The notes under the pieces are model-generated. The model saw nothing but the letters and a program-made list of their open reading frames with translations, did no database searches and had not been told where the DNA came from. From Cephalopachus bancanus (lineage: Eukaryota > Chordata > Mammalia > Primates > Tarsiidae): a stretch of 64,000 bases of DNA. Positions within the stretch are counted from its first letter, which is position 1; every line of letters starts with the position of its first letter. The stretch lies in NCBI GenBank assembly GCA_027257055.1, contig JAPVLO010000003.1, forward strand, positions 12,713,501 to 12,777,500, given 5' to 3'. Position numbers and translations under genes: made by a program. Positions 20,841 through 32,890 of the stretch are shown in pieces.

Positions 20841-21790
20841 TTTTTTTAATGATGAGATATCATGTGAAAGTTATGAGAGGCCTAATTTGTTAAGATCTAG
20901 CTAGTAAAAAATGGGTGATACCAGGCTTTGGAAGATGGAGCATCATTCCTGGAGTTCTCATTGGTGACAGACCCTGAAGCTCAACTTTCTTAACCACACA
21001 ACAGAAGTAAATAGCAGATTAGCAGATTCTACATCACAGTACTTGGCTGTCATGCTATTTCCACTAAGTGGTCCTCACAGTGGGCCTTAGCTCATCAAAA
21101 GCTGTTATTCCATCTGTTCTCCAAAGAGAATCCAAACCTTGCTTGTTTATGTGAAGAAGAAAAGCTAAAACCTGAACTTTTCCACACCCAATCCATATTA
21201 AAGTAATGCTCAGATGTATTATATTCCAGGAAAAAGAACTCTCCACAATGCAAAAAACACAACAATGTGTGTTCCCAACAAGCCCCATTAGCAGATCATC
21301 AAAGCCCTCTCTCTGGCTCATTCTAACTACTGATCAATGAGAGGAGGATGGATTTGGTTGGTCCAGTATCCAAGTCTAACGCTGCTCAGTCTGCATATTC
21401 TGCTGTGAGACCCAGCACTTGTCTTTCAAAAAGAAGAAAAGCTGACGAATGCCTCATATACTGGAAATGAGTCACCTCCAATAGAGATTTTGGCAGTATT
21501 TGGCGTTTTGCCATGCACTTCTGGGTGTAGACGTCACCCTGGGCTGGGTTGGGCAGAACTGACCGTGTTGGGCCCATCAACAACCCTGCCATCTACCCTG
21601 TACCAACTTAGGAGAGGTGTCTTTGCTAAAGCACACATTAAAGGGCCTTCAGGTGGAGTAAAGACATTCATGCCAAGATTAATTCTCCATTTGACTTCTT
21701 CTCCAGATGGACATTTGGCTACAAAGCAAAATTCCTACTCTTGTTTTCTTATATTCAAAACAGCCTGCAAGATAAAAATGCAGGCTTTAT
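20840..21790. other. no recognised feature
   Basis: Unassigned DNA. The frames at 21064-21321 (minus), 21386-21592 (minus) and 21490-21792 (plus) show no recognisable protein. Confidence 0.45.
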
Positions 21791-21965
21791 AACACTGACC
21801 AGAGTCCCAGACCTTGCCCTATCACTTCCACACTGTTGACCTTGACCCTCTTCATAACCTCTCATCCCTCGGTTTTCTCACTGGTGTAACGGGAATAATA
21901 ATACCTTTTTAGAAGCTTCATGTGAGGATTATATGAGATTAGGAATGTAACATAAGAGAAGCCAG
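21790..21965 (+). repeat. MIR SINE
   Basis: 'cctctcatccctcggttttc', 'tcactggtgtaacgggaata', 'ataataccttttta' and 'catgtgaggattatatgaga' give the MIR core and 3' part. Confidence 0.7.
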
Positions 21966-22165
21966 CATTTATTGAGCAGGTAGTTACCATTACATTACAT
22001 TCCTGATCTCATACAATCCTCTGTTCTACGCAGAGGATCACACCAACTCTATTACTGTCTAGTGCCCAAAATCACATCACTCACAAGCACAAATGGGATT
22101 TAAACACAGGCAGTCTAACTACAGAGCCCAGTCCCTTAACCATTCTATTCTGTTGTTTCTCGGGA
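21966..22165 (-). repeat. MIR SINE
   Basis: 'agcatttattgagcaggtag', 'atctcatacaatcctctgtt' and 'gatttaaacacaggcagtct' are antisense MIR. It forms a tail-to-tail pair with the sense MIR just before it. Confidence 0.7.
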
Positions 22166-22685
22166 TGCTTAGAACAGTATCTGGCACATATTACATTCTG
22201 AAAAAGAGTCACTATTTTACCTACTGCTAAGACTATAACTTATCTTCATGATCATCACCATCATCATCTTCATCATGAAACATCTAGAGGTGGCTTAGAC
22301 TCAGTAGCTTTTGGGACCCAGGGCTCTCTTCTGAGATGCTATTTTCTTGACAAACAGGAGAACATTCCAGACGCTTGCAACTGACAGGATTGAAGTTAAC
22401 AGTATGCTCCGACCTGTTTAGAAACTGGGCAGAACTCCTCAGTGGCCCTCACTATGGAACATTTGAGTCTGGATAGAGAGGGAAATCATAGTTTTTGCAG
22501 TGGCATGTAGGGAACTGCTCAAATCAGTTTCGTAGAGCCAATAGTGCATCCTTCTTCCCAACACTCTGTTTAAAAACATTATGTGGTAGCTGGAAATTGA
22601 CCATAATGAGAATATTTACATCACAAGAATCAGCAAACACTACAGATTAAGGCACTTTTCCCCACAGAGCACTGGTTGTTAAACA
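22165..22685. other. no recognised feature; short ATC-rich patch
   Basis: A degenerate ATC/CAT trinucleotide patch lies at about 22246-22276. Nothing else is recognised. Confidence 0.5.
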
Positions 22686-22689
22686 TTTA

Positions 22690-22935
22690 CCAGCACACCG
22701 TTACTTTGAAATCAGACAGGTATAAGTTTGAATCTTCATGCAATCAAGTGAGATTTCAAGCAAGTTGCTTAACTTTTCTGAGCCTTATTTTCTTCACGCC
22801 TCTAACAGGGAGAACAGCTCCCTAAGGGATTGTTGTAAAGATTCAGCGACGTACTATTTGTAAAGTACTTAGGAATACATATAGCACTTAGCAGGCACTC
22901 AGTAAGTGATAACTATTATGTTAGTTTTATTATTT
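22690..22935 (+). repeat. MIR SINE, near full length
   Basis: 'tataagtttgaatcttcatg', 'agcaagttgcttaacttttc', 'tgagccttattttcttcacg', 'gggattgttgtaaagattca' and 'agcaggcactcagtaagtga' cover most of MIR in order. Confidence 0.82.
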
Positions 22936-23335
22936 GCATTGCATTAACCAAAAGTGGATGGTGGAAGCCAAGGAATAAATAAGAGTATATAAGCAGCAGT
23001 TCAACAGGCCTATACTTCACCAGGGTTGGTTTCATCCTTTCAGAAACTGTCCTAGTAATCTCCCAATTCAAAAAACCTGAATTTTATGCTTCCCACCCTC
23101 TCTCAAGTAGTGCATTTTCATGTAGATCCCTTTCTAATGTTACAAGCCCCCCTGCCCACACTGTTCAGTCAGGGTCAGGGTAAACTTTACCTAATTAACA
23201 ATGGCATAATCAAAATCCATATTATTTCAGCTCCTCGTGACATGATGAATTCCCATAAGGATTCCAGGTCAGGCCAGTTCCTGGTGACTCACCAGAGAAC
23301 AAATCGCAGAATTGCCACCCATCTAAGGTAGAAAA
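22935..23335. other. no recognised feature
   Basis: No repeat or exon recognised in this 400 bp. Confidence 0.5.
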
Positions 23336-23400
23336 TAACTTGGGGATCCTCTTATCCATTTGCAGATGGGGAGGTTGAATAGTTAAGTGACTTGCTCTCT
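23335..23400 (-). repeat. MIR SINE fragment, cut by an Alu
   Basis: 'catttgcagatggggaggtt' and 'aatagttaagtgacttgctc' match antisense MIR up to the Alu target-site duplication at 23401. Confidence 0.6.
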
Positions 23401-23414
23401 AGAAATAGATGACT

Positions 23415-23721
23415 TGGGCTGGGCGTGGTGGCTCACACCTATAATCCCAGCACTTTGGAAAACTGAAGTGAGAGGATTGCCTGAGCCCACGGGTTCAAGA
23501 CCAGCCTGGGCAATTTGGCAAGACCTCATCTCTACAATAAAAATCAAAAAAATTAGCTGGGCATGGTGGCACATGCCTGTAGTTCCAGCTACTTGGAAGC
23601 GGAGGTAAAAGGATCACTTGAGCCCAGCAGGTCAAGGCTGCAGTGGCTGGAATCATGCCATTGCACTCCAGCCTGGGAGACAGGGTGAGACTCCAACTCA
23701 AAAAAAAAAGAAAGAAAGAAA
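23415..23721 (+). mobile_element. Alu, older local group, 14-bp target-site duplication
   Basis: A full-length Alu with GGCTGGGCGTGGTGGCTCA start and a tail of A plus AAAG units. The perfect duplication AGAAATAGATGACT lies at 23401-23414 and 23722-23735. The B box reads GGTTCAAGACC. Confidence 0.97.
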
Positions 23722-23739
23722 AGAAATAGATGACTCTAC

Positions 23740-24351
23740 ATCATGAATGTTTACAATTTCTAAGAGACAATTCACATGTATTGAGCACCTACTAAGTGCA
23801 AAGTAGAAAAACAAAAAAACCTCTCCACTCTGTCACCAAGTCCTATCCCACCACCACCTTACTGCCACTGCTGGTTTTCAGTGTGTCAAATTATATGCCA
23901 AAGAAATTCAATGACTTAATGATGTCATTTATTCTCTAGTAGAACTACTGCATTTTATTGTTCAACAGTTCTAGATCTGGAAGGACCAAGTCAATTACCC
24001 AGTTCACTCCTTGAAAACATCAAGGACTGTACAAATCAAGAGATACTCAATTGCTCTAAATGCTCATAAATTCTCAGGATGTCAGAGTTTCTTGCCATAT
24101 CCTCTTCTTAGAGAAGCATGATTACTATATTAGTGTCTCTGAGAAGGCCTGCAGTACAAACATCTTTTAAAACTTTTTAAAATCAAATGTTTATTTTTAA
24201 TTAGCCCAATGTTTCCCAAGTTTTCTTAACTAGAAAACTTCTTTTGTTCTACACAGCTGAAAATCTCAGACAGAGAGTACTCAGTAGATGACCAATTTGG
24301 TAAAGACTTATCAAGTCCACACCTTCGAGTTTAGAGGAGAATCTAAGTTTC
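23740..24351. other. mostly unassigned
   Basis: A short 'atgtattgagcacctactaa' at about 23775 looks like the antisense end of L2 or MIR. The rest is unassigned. Confidence 0.45.
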
Positions 24352-24628
24352 TTTTTTTTTTTTTTTTTTGAGTTGGAGTCTCACTTTGTCACCCAGGCTG
24401 GAATGCAGTGGCATGCTCACGGCCATCGCAGTGTCGACCTGCTGGGCTCCAGCAATCTTGCCTCAGCCTTCCAAGTAACCGAAACCATGCCCGGCTAATT
24501 TTTTATTTATTGTAGAAACGAGGTCTTGCCAAGTTGCCTGGGTGATCTTGAACTGGCGGGCTCAGGCAATCCACTCGCCTCGGCCTCCCAAAGTGCTGGG
24601 ATTACAGGCTGAGCCACCAAGCCCGGGC
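24352..24628 (-). mobile_element. Alu, intermediate local group
   Basis: Full-length antisense Alu with an 18-base T run at its left. Its sense 5' end reads …TGGCTCAGCCTGTAATC, with the shortened A-box form, but it keeps the longer 'aacttggcaagacct' stretch. It abuts the A-rich tail of an antisense L1. Confidence 0.95.
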
Positions 24629-24815
24629 TTTTATTATTATTATTATTATTTTAAAGATGTAGACTACAATTCAGGGTCAGGTACAATATGGTTATTGTAC
24701 AGGTAAACTTTGGTACTACTTTGGTCCCCACTTCACCTGGTTTGAGGTTGGGTACGCTTATTGGTATTGTGTATCTCCCACCCCAAAATCTGAGTTTCTG
24801 GGTAAAGACTTGAGA
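24629..24815 (-). mobile_element. 5'-truncated L1 3' end
   Basis: On the minus strand it reads as the same 3' UTR as at 2600-2815: GTATGTTCTCA, then AACCTCAAACCAGGTGAAG, TGGGGACCAAAG and TTTACCTGTACAATAAC, ending in an AAT-rich A-tail (TTA repeats at 24631-24652 on the plus strand). Confidence 0.8.
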
Positions 24816-25059
24816 ACATACAACTAACCAAAGTAGCCTGCTCCTCTGTCTCCCAGTCCTTGTCATTGCCACTCCTTAGTGACCCCTCAATATTCAGAAA
24901 AAGTAGATCTGGGGTGGGTGACTTCACTGGGGACCTATCCCAGGCCCAAACCCTAATCCAGTGTGCCAGTGAGCAGCTTACACGAAAATCTAAAGAAGTA
25001 ATCTGGGCAAGAAGTCAAACCAGAGAGAACTCAAACAAGAAGAGAGAAAAAGTAAGTAA

Positions 25060-25215
25060 TCAATAAATGTTGCATGAGTGAGTGAGAAAATCAGTGAATG
25101 AACAAGTGAGTGGATAGATGGATGGATGGTAAAGAATAAAGTGGATGAAGAAGCAAAACAGTAAAAGAACAAATGAAAAACAAGGCAAGAATGAGTAAGT
25201 GCATAAATGAATAAG
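25060..25215. repeat. degenerate tetranucleotide-rich patch
   Basis: Interspersed GAGT, GGAT and GAAT units follow an 'aatcaataaatgttgcatg' stretch that resembles an L2 or MIR terminus, so this may be the decayed tail of such an element. Confidence 0.5.
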
Positions 25216-25449
25216 GTTGGCTCTCAGTTGTGCCATGAGGGCTCCCTACTAGCCAATGGCACCATAGCCTGGTATAACTCACAGGCAGTGCATATACCTT
25301 CTTATTTTTTCTTACAAATGATGTGTTAAAGGGCTTAAATTTTATCCTAAGGACAATGAAGAGATAATAAAGAATGTAATCAGGAGAAGAACATGGTTGT
25401 ATTTATGTTTTGGAAATATTTTTTAGGGGGAAGAAGTTAGTGGGAGCCC

Positions 25450-25545
25450 CTTGTGAGACCCTTCCCAGTGGGATCTTAGGCAAGCCATTTCTTAGCCTGG
25501 CTTCTCCATCTTCTCAAAAGAAGACTAAAAAGCAGTAATCATATA
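25450..25545 (+). repeat. MIR SINE fragment
   Basis: 'gatcttaggcaagccatttc' and 'ttctccatcttctcaaaaga' are consistent with a MIR core, poorly preserved. Confidence 0.4.
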
Positions 25546-25895
25546 AGACTTGTTTTAGCAATACAGAGTTTACTTTGGCTACCCCTTTAACTAGCCTTCA
25601 CCTCCTCCTAACTTTGAACCCTAAGGAGGTGGAAATACACAACCACTTTAGTTACTTTTATAGCACTTCCAAATGGAGAGATCAGGACAGTATTGGAGAT
25701 CTCTTGGAAAGTAAACACTGGGAGTGAAATTGACTAACTAGGAACCATACCTGTCCTTAATAGGAGCTCAAGTAACAGTGAATCTGAATACTGGAAGTTT
25801 TAAAAGACTATTTTATGACCAAAGAGGAAAGTAGTACTTGACAGAGAATGCCAAAAAGTTTTGTTCACTGGTATGAGATGTGGGCCATGTTAACA
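25545..25895. other. no recognised feature
   Basis: No repeat or exon recognised. Confidence 0.5.
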
Positions 25896-25970
25896 ACAGA
25901 TTCAAGGACATCTGGTGTTCTGTACAGTGCTGGTACCTAATAGGTGCTCAACAATTAATAGTTGACTAAT
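25895..25970 (+). mobile_element. L2 or MIR 3' end fragment
   Basis: 'tgtacagtgctggtacctaa' followed by 'taggtgctcaacaattaata' is the terminal motif shared by L2 and MIR. Confidence 0.5.
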
Positions 25971-25984
25971 CTATAGTGAATTCA

Positions 25985-26125
25985 TAAAGGAAGCAGATTA
26001 ATTCATGTACTTAGCAAATGTATACTAAAGGCCATGCTAGCACATGCTCTGAATATCAAGGATGCTGTGGTGAATAAACAGTCCCTGCATTCATGAGGCT
26101 TCCATTTAAATCCAATGTGACAAAA
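25985..26125 (-). mobile_element. L2 LINE fragment
   Basis: 'tgctgtggtgaataaacagt', 'ccctgcattcatgaggcttc' and 'catttaaatccaatg' follow the antisense L2 3' UTR. Confidence 0.55.
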
Positions 26126-27280
26126 GCTCAGCATGTTAGAGTCAGAAGTTACAGATCTACACCTCAATTCTCTCATTGCCTACAAAAGTAAGATCATGTG
26201 GTTTTCTATTCAAGTCTTATGTGGTTTATACCTTCCTAAGCTTTTAGGAATAGGAGACATGGGTCTTCTCAGCTTTGCCTTTAGGTGCAGTAAGCTAGCA
26301 GTGCTGAGAAAACAAGGCCTTATGTTCAGTTTAGCACCTCAGGGCTCTGTTTTCCTCCCCACTTTACACATGTGCATTTAACATCAGCCAGTTGAGATGA
26401 TAGTGTTATTCCATCCACCCACACTGGCAGGGAAAAGGACATGACATCTGACCTAGTCTTCTCACTGGCCTTTTACTTTGGAGCCTGGTAGTGCATGTCA
26501 AACCACACATCATTTTCCATGCTTCTTTAACATGCTAAACAGTTCTCAGTTACCTAGTACACCGGTGTTTTTAATTCAGAGGTACATCAAACCAGTCCAG
26601 TTGGGTTCTATAAATCCAGCTAGAACTAGCCAGAGCTGACTGACCACAGTGTATGCAACCTTCCACCAAAGGATCCTCTGGCTGGCCAACAAAAGTCATT
26701 TTTTGCACTCAGTGCACATTGACCCTGGCCTGGTTGTCCTTTCCCCAGGTACCATCTTACCCAGCAGACACCTTCCCGTTCCCTAGCCTATCCTGATGGC
26801 ACAGATCTAGGCTTTCTTCTTCTTCCTGGAAAGATTTTTCTTCTCCTACCCTAACTAAAACACAATGGTCTATTTCCACATCACATGTTTTTTCAAAGAG
26901 CACCTATCTCGGTTGAAAACTTTTGGGGAAGTAGACAGCATTCTCACATTTAGGTGATGGCACTTGGGCTGGATCTGGCTAAGCCCCTGGTCTGGTGTTG
27001 ACCATGAGGGAAGGGTCACATTGTATTGACAATGAGAGATTCCCATGGGCTTTCTGCAATCCTCACTAACAAAAGTTAGTTACAAGGCCCAGTGGATTTT
27101 AGTATAACCTAAATGCATCTTGTATGTATGCTAGTGCGTGTCTTCATTTGTGTACTTTCTAAGATATTATTTATATATCAGATAGACATTTATATGTACA
27201 TATATTTTTCCATATTAGTTTAGGTATATACACACCTATAAGTAATTAAACATAATGTATATAGAGAGAAATTCAGATCT
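26125..27280. other. no recognised feature
   Basis: About 1.15 kb with no repeat or exon that I recognise. AT-rich around 27160-27260. Confidence 0.5.
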
Positions 27281-27339
27281 AAAAAAAAGGCACACATAAG
27301 CAGGCCCTTCTTAAAAATCTAACTTTAAAAGAGTTTATA

Positions 27340-27573
27340 CTGATCACATAAGCACAAAGGTGGGATTGGCAGACTCTGGACACTACTAAGGGAGGGAAGG
27401 AGGGAGGAGGCACATGGCAACACACTGGGTACCTGGTCCACCATCAGGGAGAGAGAGAGGACCAGCTAGAAGCCCAAACTTCACCTGCATGCAACTTACC
27501 TATGTAGTAAGTCCTCACTTGTACCCCAGAAACTCTAAAATAAAAATAAAAATTTTAAAAAGGAAAAATAAAT
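27340..27573 (+). mobile_element. 5'-truncated L1 3' end, different subfamily
   Basis: A G/A-rich run (27391-27412), 'acctatgtagtaagtcctca', 'cttgtaccccagaaactcta' and an AAAATAAAAATAAAA tail mark an L1 3' end. The 3' UTR body differs from that at 2473-2815, so it belongs to another, probably older, subfamily. Confidence 0.7.
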
Positions 27574-27574
27574 T

Positions 27575-27665
27575 CTCCAAGGTCATCCAACAAGTTAGTA
27601 ACAACGATGGGATTTAAACCCCAATCTCTTGACCATAAATTCAGTGCTTCTCCATCCACACCAAC
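27575..27665 (-). repeat. MIR SINE fragment
   Basis: 'ccaaggtcatccaacaagtt', 'agtaacaacgatgggattta' and 'aaccccaatctcttgacc' are antisense MIR. The L1 3' end just upstream probably inserted into it. Confidence 0.65.
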
Positions 27666-27960
27666 CTGCCTAGGTTACAGTGGTTCCAGAATGCTTAATA
27701 TCATAACCTGAGAGAAAAGTCATGGTGCCATAAAGCATCGTTCAGTCACAGAGATATAAATACCATGGTCCCCAGTTCGACATCCAAATACACTTATGAA
27801 TCTCAGGTTTTGGTCAATGTTTTGGGCTTAGTAGAGTAAATTAATTACTATTACTTTAAGGAACCAAACTAAATCAACCAGAGCTCAGAAATTATTGCAA
27901 TTAGCAAAGAAAGAAAGAGGACTGTCATTTTGTGTTCTTTCCAAATAGGTAACCAGGAAA
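27665..27960. other. no recognised feature
   Basis: Nothing recognised between two MIR fragments. Confidence 0.45.
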
Positions 27961-27964
27961 TAGG

Positions 27965-28165
27965 AAGACAGGACAAGAGCTTTGGAATCAAATTTAGTTT
28001 TGAATCCCAGTTCTGCCTCCTATTAGGTGCATGGCCATAGGAAAATCACACACAATAAGTTTCAATTTCCCCACTTGCAAAATGAATCTTCACAGAATTT
28101 TAATGAGAATTCCTTGGAATAAAATCTAACAAGGACTTAAAAAGTGGTCATTCCTTATTTCTTCC
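27965..28165 (+). repeat. MIR SINE
   Basis: 'tttggaatcaaatttagttt', 'tgaatcccagttctgcctcc', 'tcaatttccccacttgcaaa' and 'aatgagaattccttggaata' follow MIR in order. Confidence 0.75.
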
Positions 28166-29076
28166 ATATCTCCTTCCCCTGCATGGTCAATTTCCCTACA
28201 TTACACCAGTCAATGAACTAGAAAATGTTCAAACACTTAGTTTGGTGAAACATAAAAATGTAATAACTTTATAGCATCTGAGGAAAATGCCCCTAAACTC
28301 ATGGTGTGCACAATAGGCCCGGAATTTGGATTCTTTAATTTGGTGGAGTTTTCATATTTTAAGCCTTTGGTCAGACTTAAATTCCAAGGGGACAACCTCG
28401 CCTGATATTTTGGCACTTTCCCTAGTCACAGTTGGAAGCCAGAAGTATAGAAATGAGTGAAATGGAAAAATAATGAAAAACAAAAGTCAATCAAATCTTT
28501 TCACTTTTTTTAGTGAAATTTTAAAAAAAGAGAGAGATCTCTTTGACTATAAGTCAAAATTTGGGATCAAATTGAAAGCCTTTTCTATGCTCTAATTCAA
28601 TAGGCTTCCAACTACCCCTTGCTGGCCATGTTTTGAAACCCAAAACCTCCTTTTCCAGTAATGTCCTATCAAGACCAGTGACTCTGGTGACTAATTCTCA
28701 AGTCATGTTCTTTGTAAATTCACATTATATACACATATTATATGTGTCTTGCTAAAGGTGATAGAAAACAAACAAGCTTTTTTGTTTGTCAATGTCAAGT
28801 GCTTCAATATTGGTACCAATGCAGCAATGTGAGAGAAATAGTCATCCAAATCCATGTTGCAATCAGCAGACTGCAACTGACAGGATTTGATTCTTCAATC
28901 AAATGGCATATCTGCAGTTTAATCCCCTTCCAATATTGCAGAGCTGAACAACCTCTCTTGACACCCTCCTATCCCCTAGCCACGCACCCGCCTTGGGGAG
29001 ATGACATTTTCCTTACCACAGAAAGCAAAGATAAGACAGAGATGTTAATAAGGGGGACTGGACATACATAAGAATT

Positions 29077-29080
<4 letters not shown>
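28165..29080. other. no recognised feature
   Basis: No repeat recognised. A 109-codon frame at 28742-29071 has no recognisable domain. Possible unique or conserved non-coding DNA, which cannot be judged without comparison. Confidence 0.4.

Positions 29081-29081
<1 letters not shown>

Positions 29082-29133
<52 letters not shown>
29082..29133. repeat. TG dinucleotide microsatellite
   Basis: An uninterrupted array of 26 GT/TG units. The minus-strand frame at 29045-29491 reads it as a run of HT residues, an artefact. Confidence 0.98.
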
Positions 29134-29134
<1 letters not shown>

Positions 29135-30160
29135 CCAGAAGGTGAACTGACAAAACCCTGAACAGGAATGCTCACTCTCTCTGTGAAATTCATCAGAAGC
29201 CGACATCAGCAAGAGGATATTAATAAACCTACGTGTAAGAAAAATAGAAAAAATACTAATAGCACCAAGTGGAGGGTTGGGGAATGGAGGGAGGTACCCA
29301 TTGATGGCTCTGTGTCTAACTCTCCAGCTACCTTGCAGGAGTTCCTTTCCCACCTGGTCCTCACTGGGTTGTCTCTGGGAAATGAGGGAGTATTGGATAG
29401 AATGGTCTCTAGGGGCCCACACAGGTCTGATATTCTGTAGATGAAATAAGATGTTCACAGCAGGAATCTGGGAGCTGGGCCATGCTGACAAGTCTCCAAT
29501 AATGCCAAAAGACCATCCATGTGGAGATGATCAGGGATGTGTATGGGCCAAAAAGTAACAGTATACCTGCCTAATCTGCACAATAACCAGAAAGGAGTAA
29601 AGGCAGTATCATGGAGCCACTTGAAGCAGAGCCACTTTGGAATGTTTCATTCACCATGGAATGTGTTTTCTTCTCGTTGTTCAAAATAGTAATCAGAATG
29701 CTTGAATTAAAGGATATTTATAGATCCAGTCATGAGCAGACATAAAATCCCAGGTTTTGAAAAATCTAACTCAAAAATTTTCATTAAAACTCTTATAAAG
29801 AAGGCAGGAAAAACACCTCTGTAAGATACAGACAAAGCACTGAGAACTTTGTATTGTTCCAAACACTAACATTAATAAATGGAAACCAAGAGGAGTTGAC
29901 ACAAGCCCCAACCCCACACTCATTTCTAGGAATTGAGACAGGTAGATACTCAGGTCCAAAAGTAAAGATCAGAGGGCTGTAAAGAATGAGAAGAAGGACA
30001 TCTGTCCTTCCTGGGGGTGTTAGAAGTAACACTGTAGTAAGGGTGACGTCCACTGGACCTTAGAATGGTCACTTTATGGGCTTCTGACTAGAGTAAAAGT
30101 CAGTGTTACAAGTAGAAAAATGAAAGATTATTTATTTATAAGTGATAATATCTTTGAAAA
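29134..30160. other. no recognised feature
   Basis: Unassigned DNA; opposed open frames at 29168-29440 and 29045-29491 have no recognisable content. Confidence 0.45.
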
Positions 30161-30164
30161 TGGA

Positions 30165-30310
30165 ATTGAATCTCAGTTCCCTCATCCCTAACCTGAGAAT
30201 AATGGTACTCCTGACCTCAAAGGGATAGATATTTTCAATTAAATGAAACACCTACTTGAAACACAGAGTAAACTAATTGGTATAGTACATGCATGAACAC
30301 CATAATAAGA
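30165..30310 (+). repeat. MIR SINE 3' part
   Basis: 'gaatctcagttccctcatcc', 'ctaacctgagaataatggta' and 'ctcctgacctcaaaggga' are a diverged sense MIR. Confidence 0.6.
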
Positions 30311-30690
30311 TTCAAGGGGGAAGGAAGACAGTGATATTGGGACCCACCTCCATGAAAACAATGTTCAACTCTGAAATGATAGAGGCTTAATTAAGGTTAT
30401 ACAATTAAGTACCTATTGTATTTCTTCAGAGGACCATAAAATACTTCTGTGTAAAACTGTCTCACTATGATTTCTCAGGCATCTTTGGAGGTAGAAAAGA
30501 AAAAAGGTATTGTAGTTCTTTATTAATAGGTGAAGCCCAGTCTAACTTGAAGATAGACTCTTCCTCTCCACCCAGTCATCTGCAGCCAGTTTCAATTTTA
30601 AACATGGTGAATCTGCAGCCATGCAGCCACCATTGGGACTCGCCAACCTCCATGATCATGAAACTCAATAGCATCTGCAAATACACTGAG
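30310..30690. other. no recognised feature
   Basis: No repeat or exon recognised. Confidence 0.5.
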
Positions 30691-31245
30691 TCCTAATGGA
30701 ACTACATTTATTAAGTGCCAACTGCATGCCAGGCCTAGAGCAAGGTGCGCAGAACTTGGCTCCTCTGCTCACCAACTTTAGGGAAGTCAGACATATAATC
30801 AAGGAAAATTCAATACGCAAGGTTCTAGAATCGATTCTATCTGGGGTAGTCAGAGATGGTGTTGCAGAGGAAGTGCTTGGTGCTTGGAGGTTCACCAAGC
30901 AGAGCAGGGACTATGGACATGTCAGGCAGAAAGAACATCTTGAGTAAAGGCTCAGAGGGGGAAAGGAGCATGAGAACCTGTTCAGTTTTCTGCTTGAAAA
31001 AAACCGCGAGTTGTCTGGAGGGAGGGAGTGTGGAGGATGAGGCTAGAGATGTGGGCAAGAGTCAAGTCATAAACGGCTGCCCTGTGTGCCAAAGCAGGGA
31101 GCCTGGCCTTTGTCCAACAGCCATGGGGAGCCATTGAGAGCTTCCAGACACAAGAGTGACATGATCAGATTCATCTCTGGGGCACTGTGAAAGCAGACTG
31201 GTGAGGGAGAGAAGGAAGGTTAGGAGACAAGTTAGGAGGAGTTTT
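30690..31245 (-). mobile_element. long antisense L2 LINE fragment
   Basis: It follows antisense L2 over more than 500 bp: 'ttaagtgccaactgcatgcc', 'agaacatcttgagtaaaggc', 'ctggagggagggagtgtgg', 'ccatggggagccattgagag' and 'cacaagagtgacatgatcag'. The short frames on both strands here are shadows. Confidence 0.75.
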
Positions 31246-31419
31246 ATTGCTATTTTTGTGTGGAGCATCTGTTCTAAAAGGAACAATAGAGGAGTAAGTC
31301 ATGTGGTCTCATAACCTTCCACGTGGGCTACTGTGGGGGCTTTTTAGCACCAGGTGAGTGGACCAACACATGGGAATCAGAACGCAGTGCCAAGTGAGAG
31401 TCAGGCAGCACGGAATGGT

Positions 31420-31650
31420 GGTCTTAGAGGGAGAAAGACCCAACAGACACACCAGTTTTTCAATGTATCGGTTGAATGGCACTGGACAATTTGGCCAACC
31501 TCACAGAGCCTCAGTTTCCTCATGCGTAGCATGGCAATCATGATGCTAACCTGGCTGGTTTGCCATGAGTCAGAGATGCATGCAAGGTCCCTGGCAGAGT
31601 TTTGAGCACAGAGCAGGCCCTCCACGAGTGATAGCCACCATAATTACAGT
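31420..31650 (+). repeat. MIR SINE
   Basis: 'cctcacagagcctcagtttc', 'ctcatgcgtagcatggcaat', 'tttgccatgagtcagagatg' and 'gagcacagagcaggccctcc' follow the MIR 3' half. Confidence 0.7.
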
Positions 31651-32290
31651 GGAAAAGCCATCTTCTGCCAAGAATGCTCTCAGAAATCAGAAAGGATTCA
31701 TTCACCAAGACCGAAGCTTCCTCTGCTGAGCACTAGTAACCAAAGCAAACAAGAGCAGTGGGGACAAACTCAGAGTTCTTACCTATACAGGAGGCTCAGG
31801 TGTCCCTTTGATGGAAAGCAAAAATCCAGCCTGAATCAAACAAGCCCATACACACCGGCCAGTGGTGCGTGTTCTCAGCAGCCCTGGGCACATTCCCACG
31901 TAATCTGGTTTGACAAGCTGCGCTGGCCTGGTGCCCAGCTTCCAGTCGGAATCTACAAGGCCCAGAGATTATTTGACAATTTCTCCCTCAGTCTAGGAGT
32001 GCAGTCACAGTGCAGAATGGAGGCATCAACATATGTGCTAAGCATACACCTATCACTCTTTCATGTCCTGTCTCACGTAGAAGGTGCATCACTTCTATAG
32101 GAAGCAACAGTGCTCCCATGGCCCACAGCTCTGAACACAGCTTCTGCTGTCAACACAGTTAATTTACTATCCAGGAACAGTTCTGATACTCCCAGCTCAG
32201 ACAGGATTGGGAATCCTGCTCCAAACTACTTCCTTAGAAATTGCGGGCACTCACGTGTGAAAACATTACTCAGTTGCAGGAATTAGCTCT
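31650..32290. other. no recognised feature
   Basis: No repeat or exon recognised in 640 bp. Confidence 0.5.
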
Positions 32291-32824
32291 TTCTCTCCTG
32301 TCTTCTGACTCTTTCCTCTCACTCACAAACATGCTGGAAATTTCTTGTTCTCCCTTTTGAACAATGCCTCCTTCCCTCTACCACTGTTTGCCGCTCCGAG
32401 TATCCCACACCTACTGTGGCTTCTCACCCGGTAGTCACCCCAACCTGTGAACAGCCCTTTCTTCCTTCCCCATGAAACTGAAAGAAATGTCCTCTGCAAG
32501 TCACTAGTAACCTTTCCAAGTCCAACAGGGCCCTGCCCTACTTGGCCCCACTTGAGCATTTTTTACTTTGGCCACCCTCTACTTCCGGAAAGCTACCCCT
32601 CTCTGTGATTCTTAACACTTCCCACTCTCCTGGCTCCCCTAGTTCACCTGGGTGATCCTTCTTCCTCTGTTCACTCCCATCCCCAGGTATGGGCTTTCTG
32701 AAGTTTCCTTCCCAGGGCCCCCTTCTCCTTCCATAGATCTTCCTCCATAGAATCCTCCTAGAATCAATCAATCAATCAATCAATCTCTCTCTCTCTCTTA
32801 CTCTCTCCCCCCCTTCTCCCTCCA

Positions 32825-32890
<66 letters not shown>

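Noticed and set aside
29045..29491. 148-codon minus-strand open frame
   Set aside because: It contains a run of HT residues produced by the TG microsatellite at 29082-29133. No family recognised.
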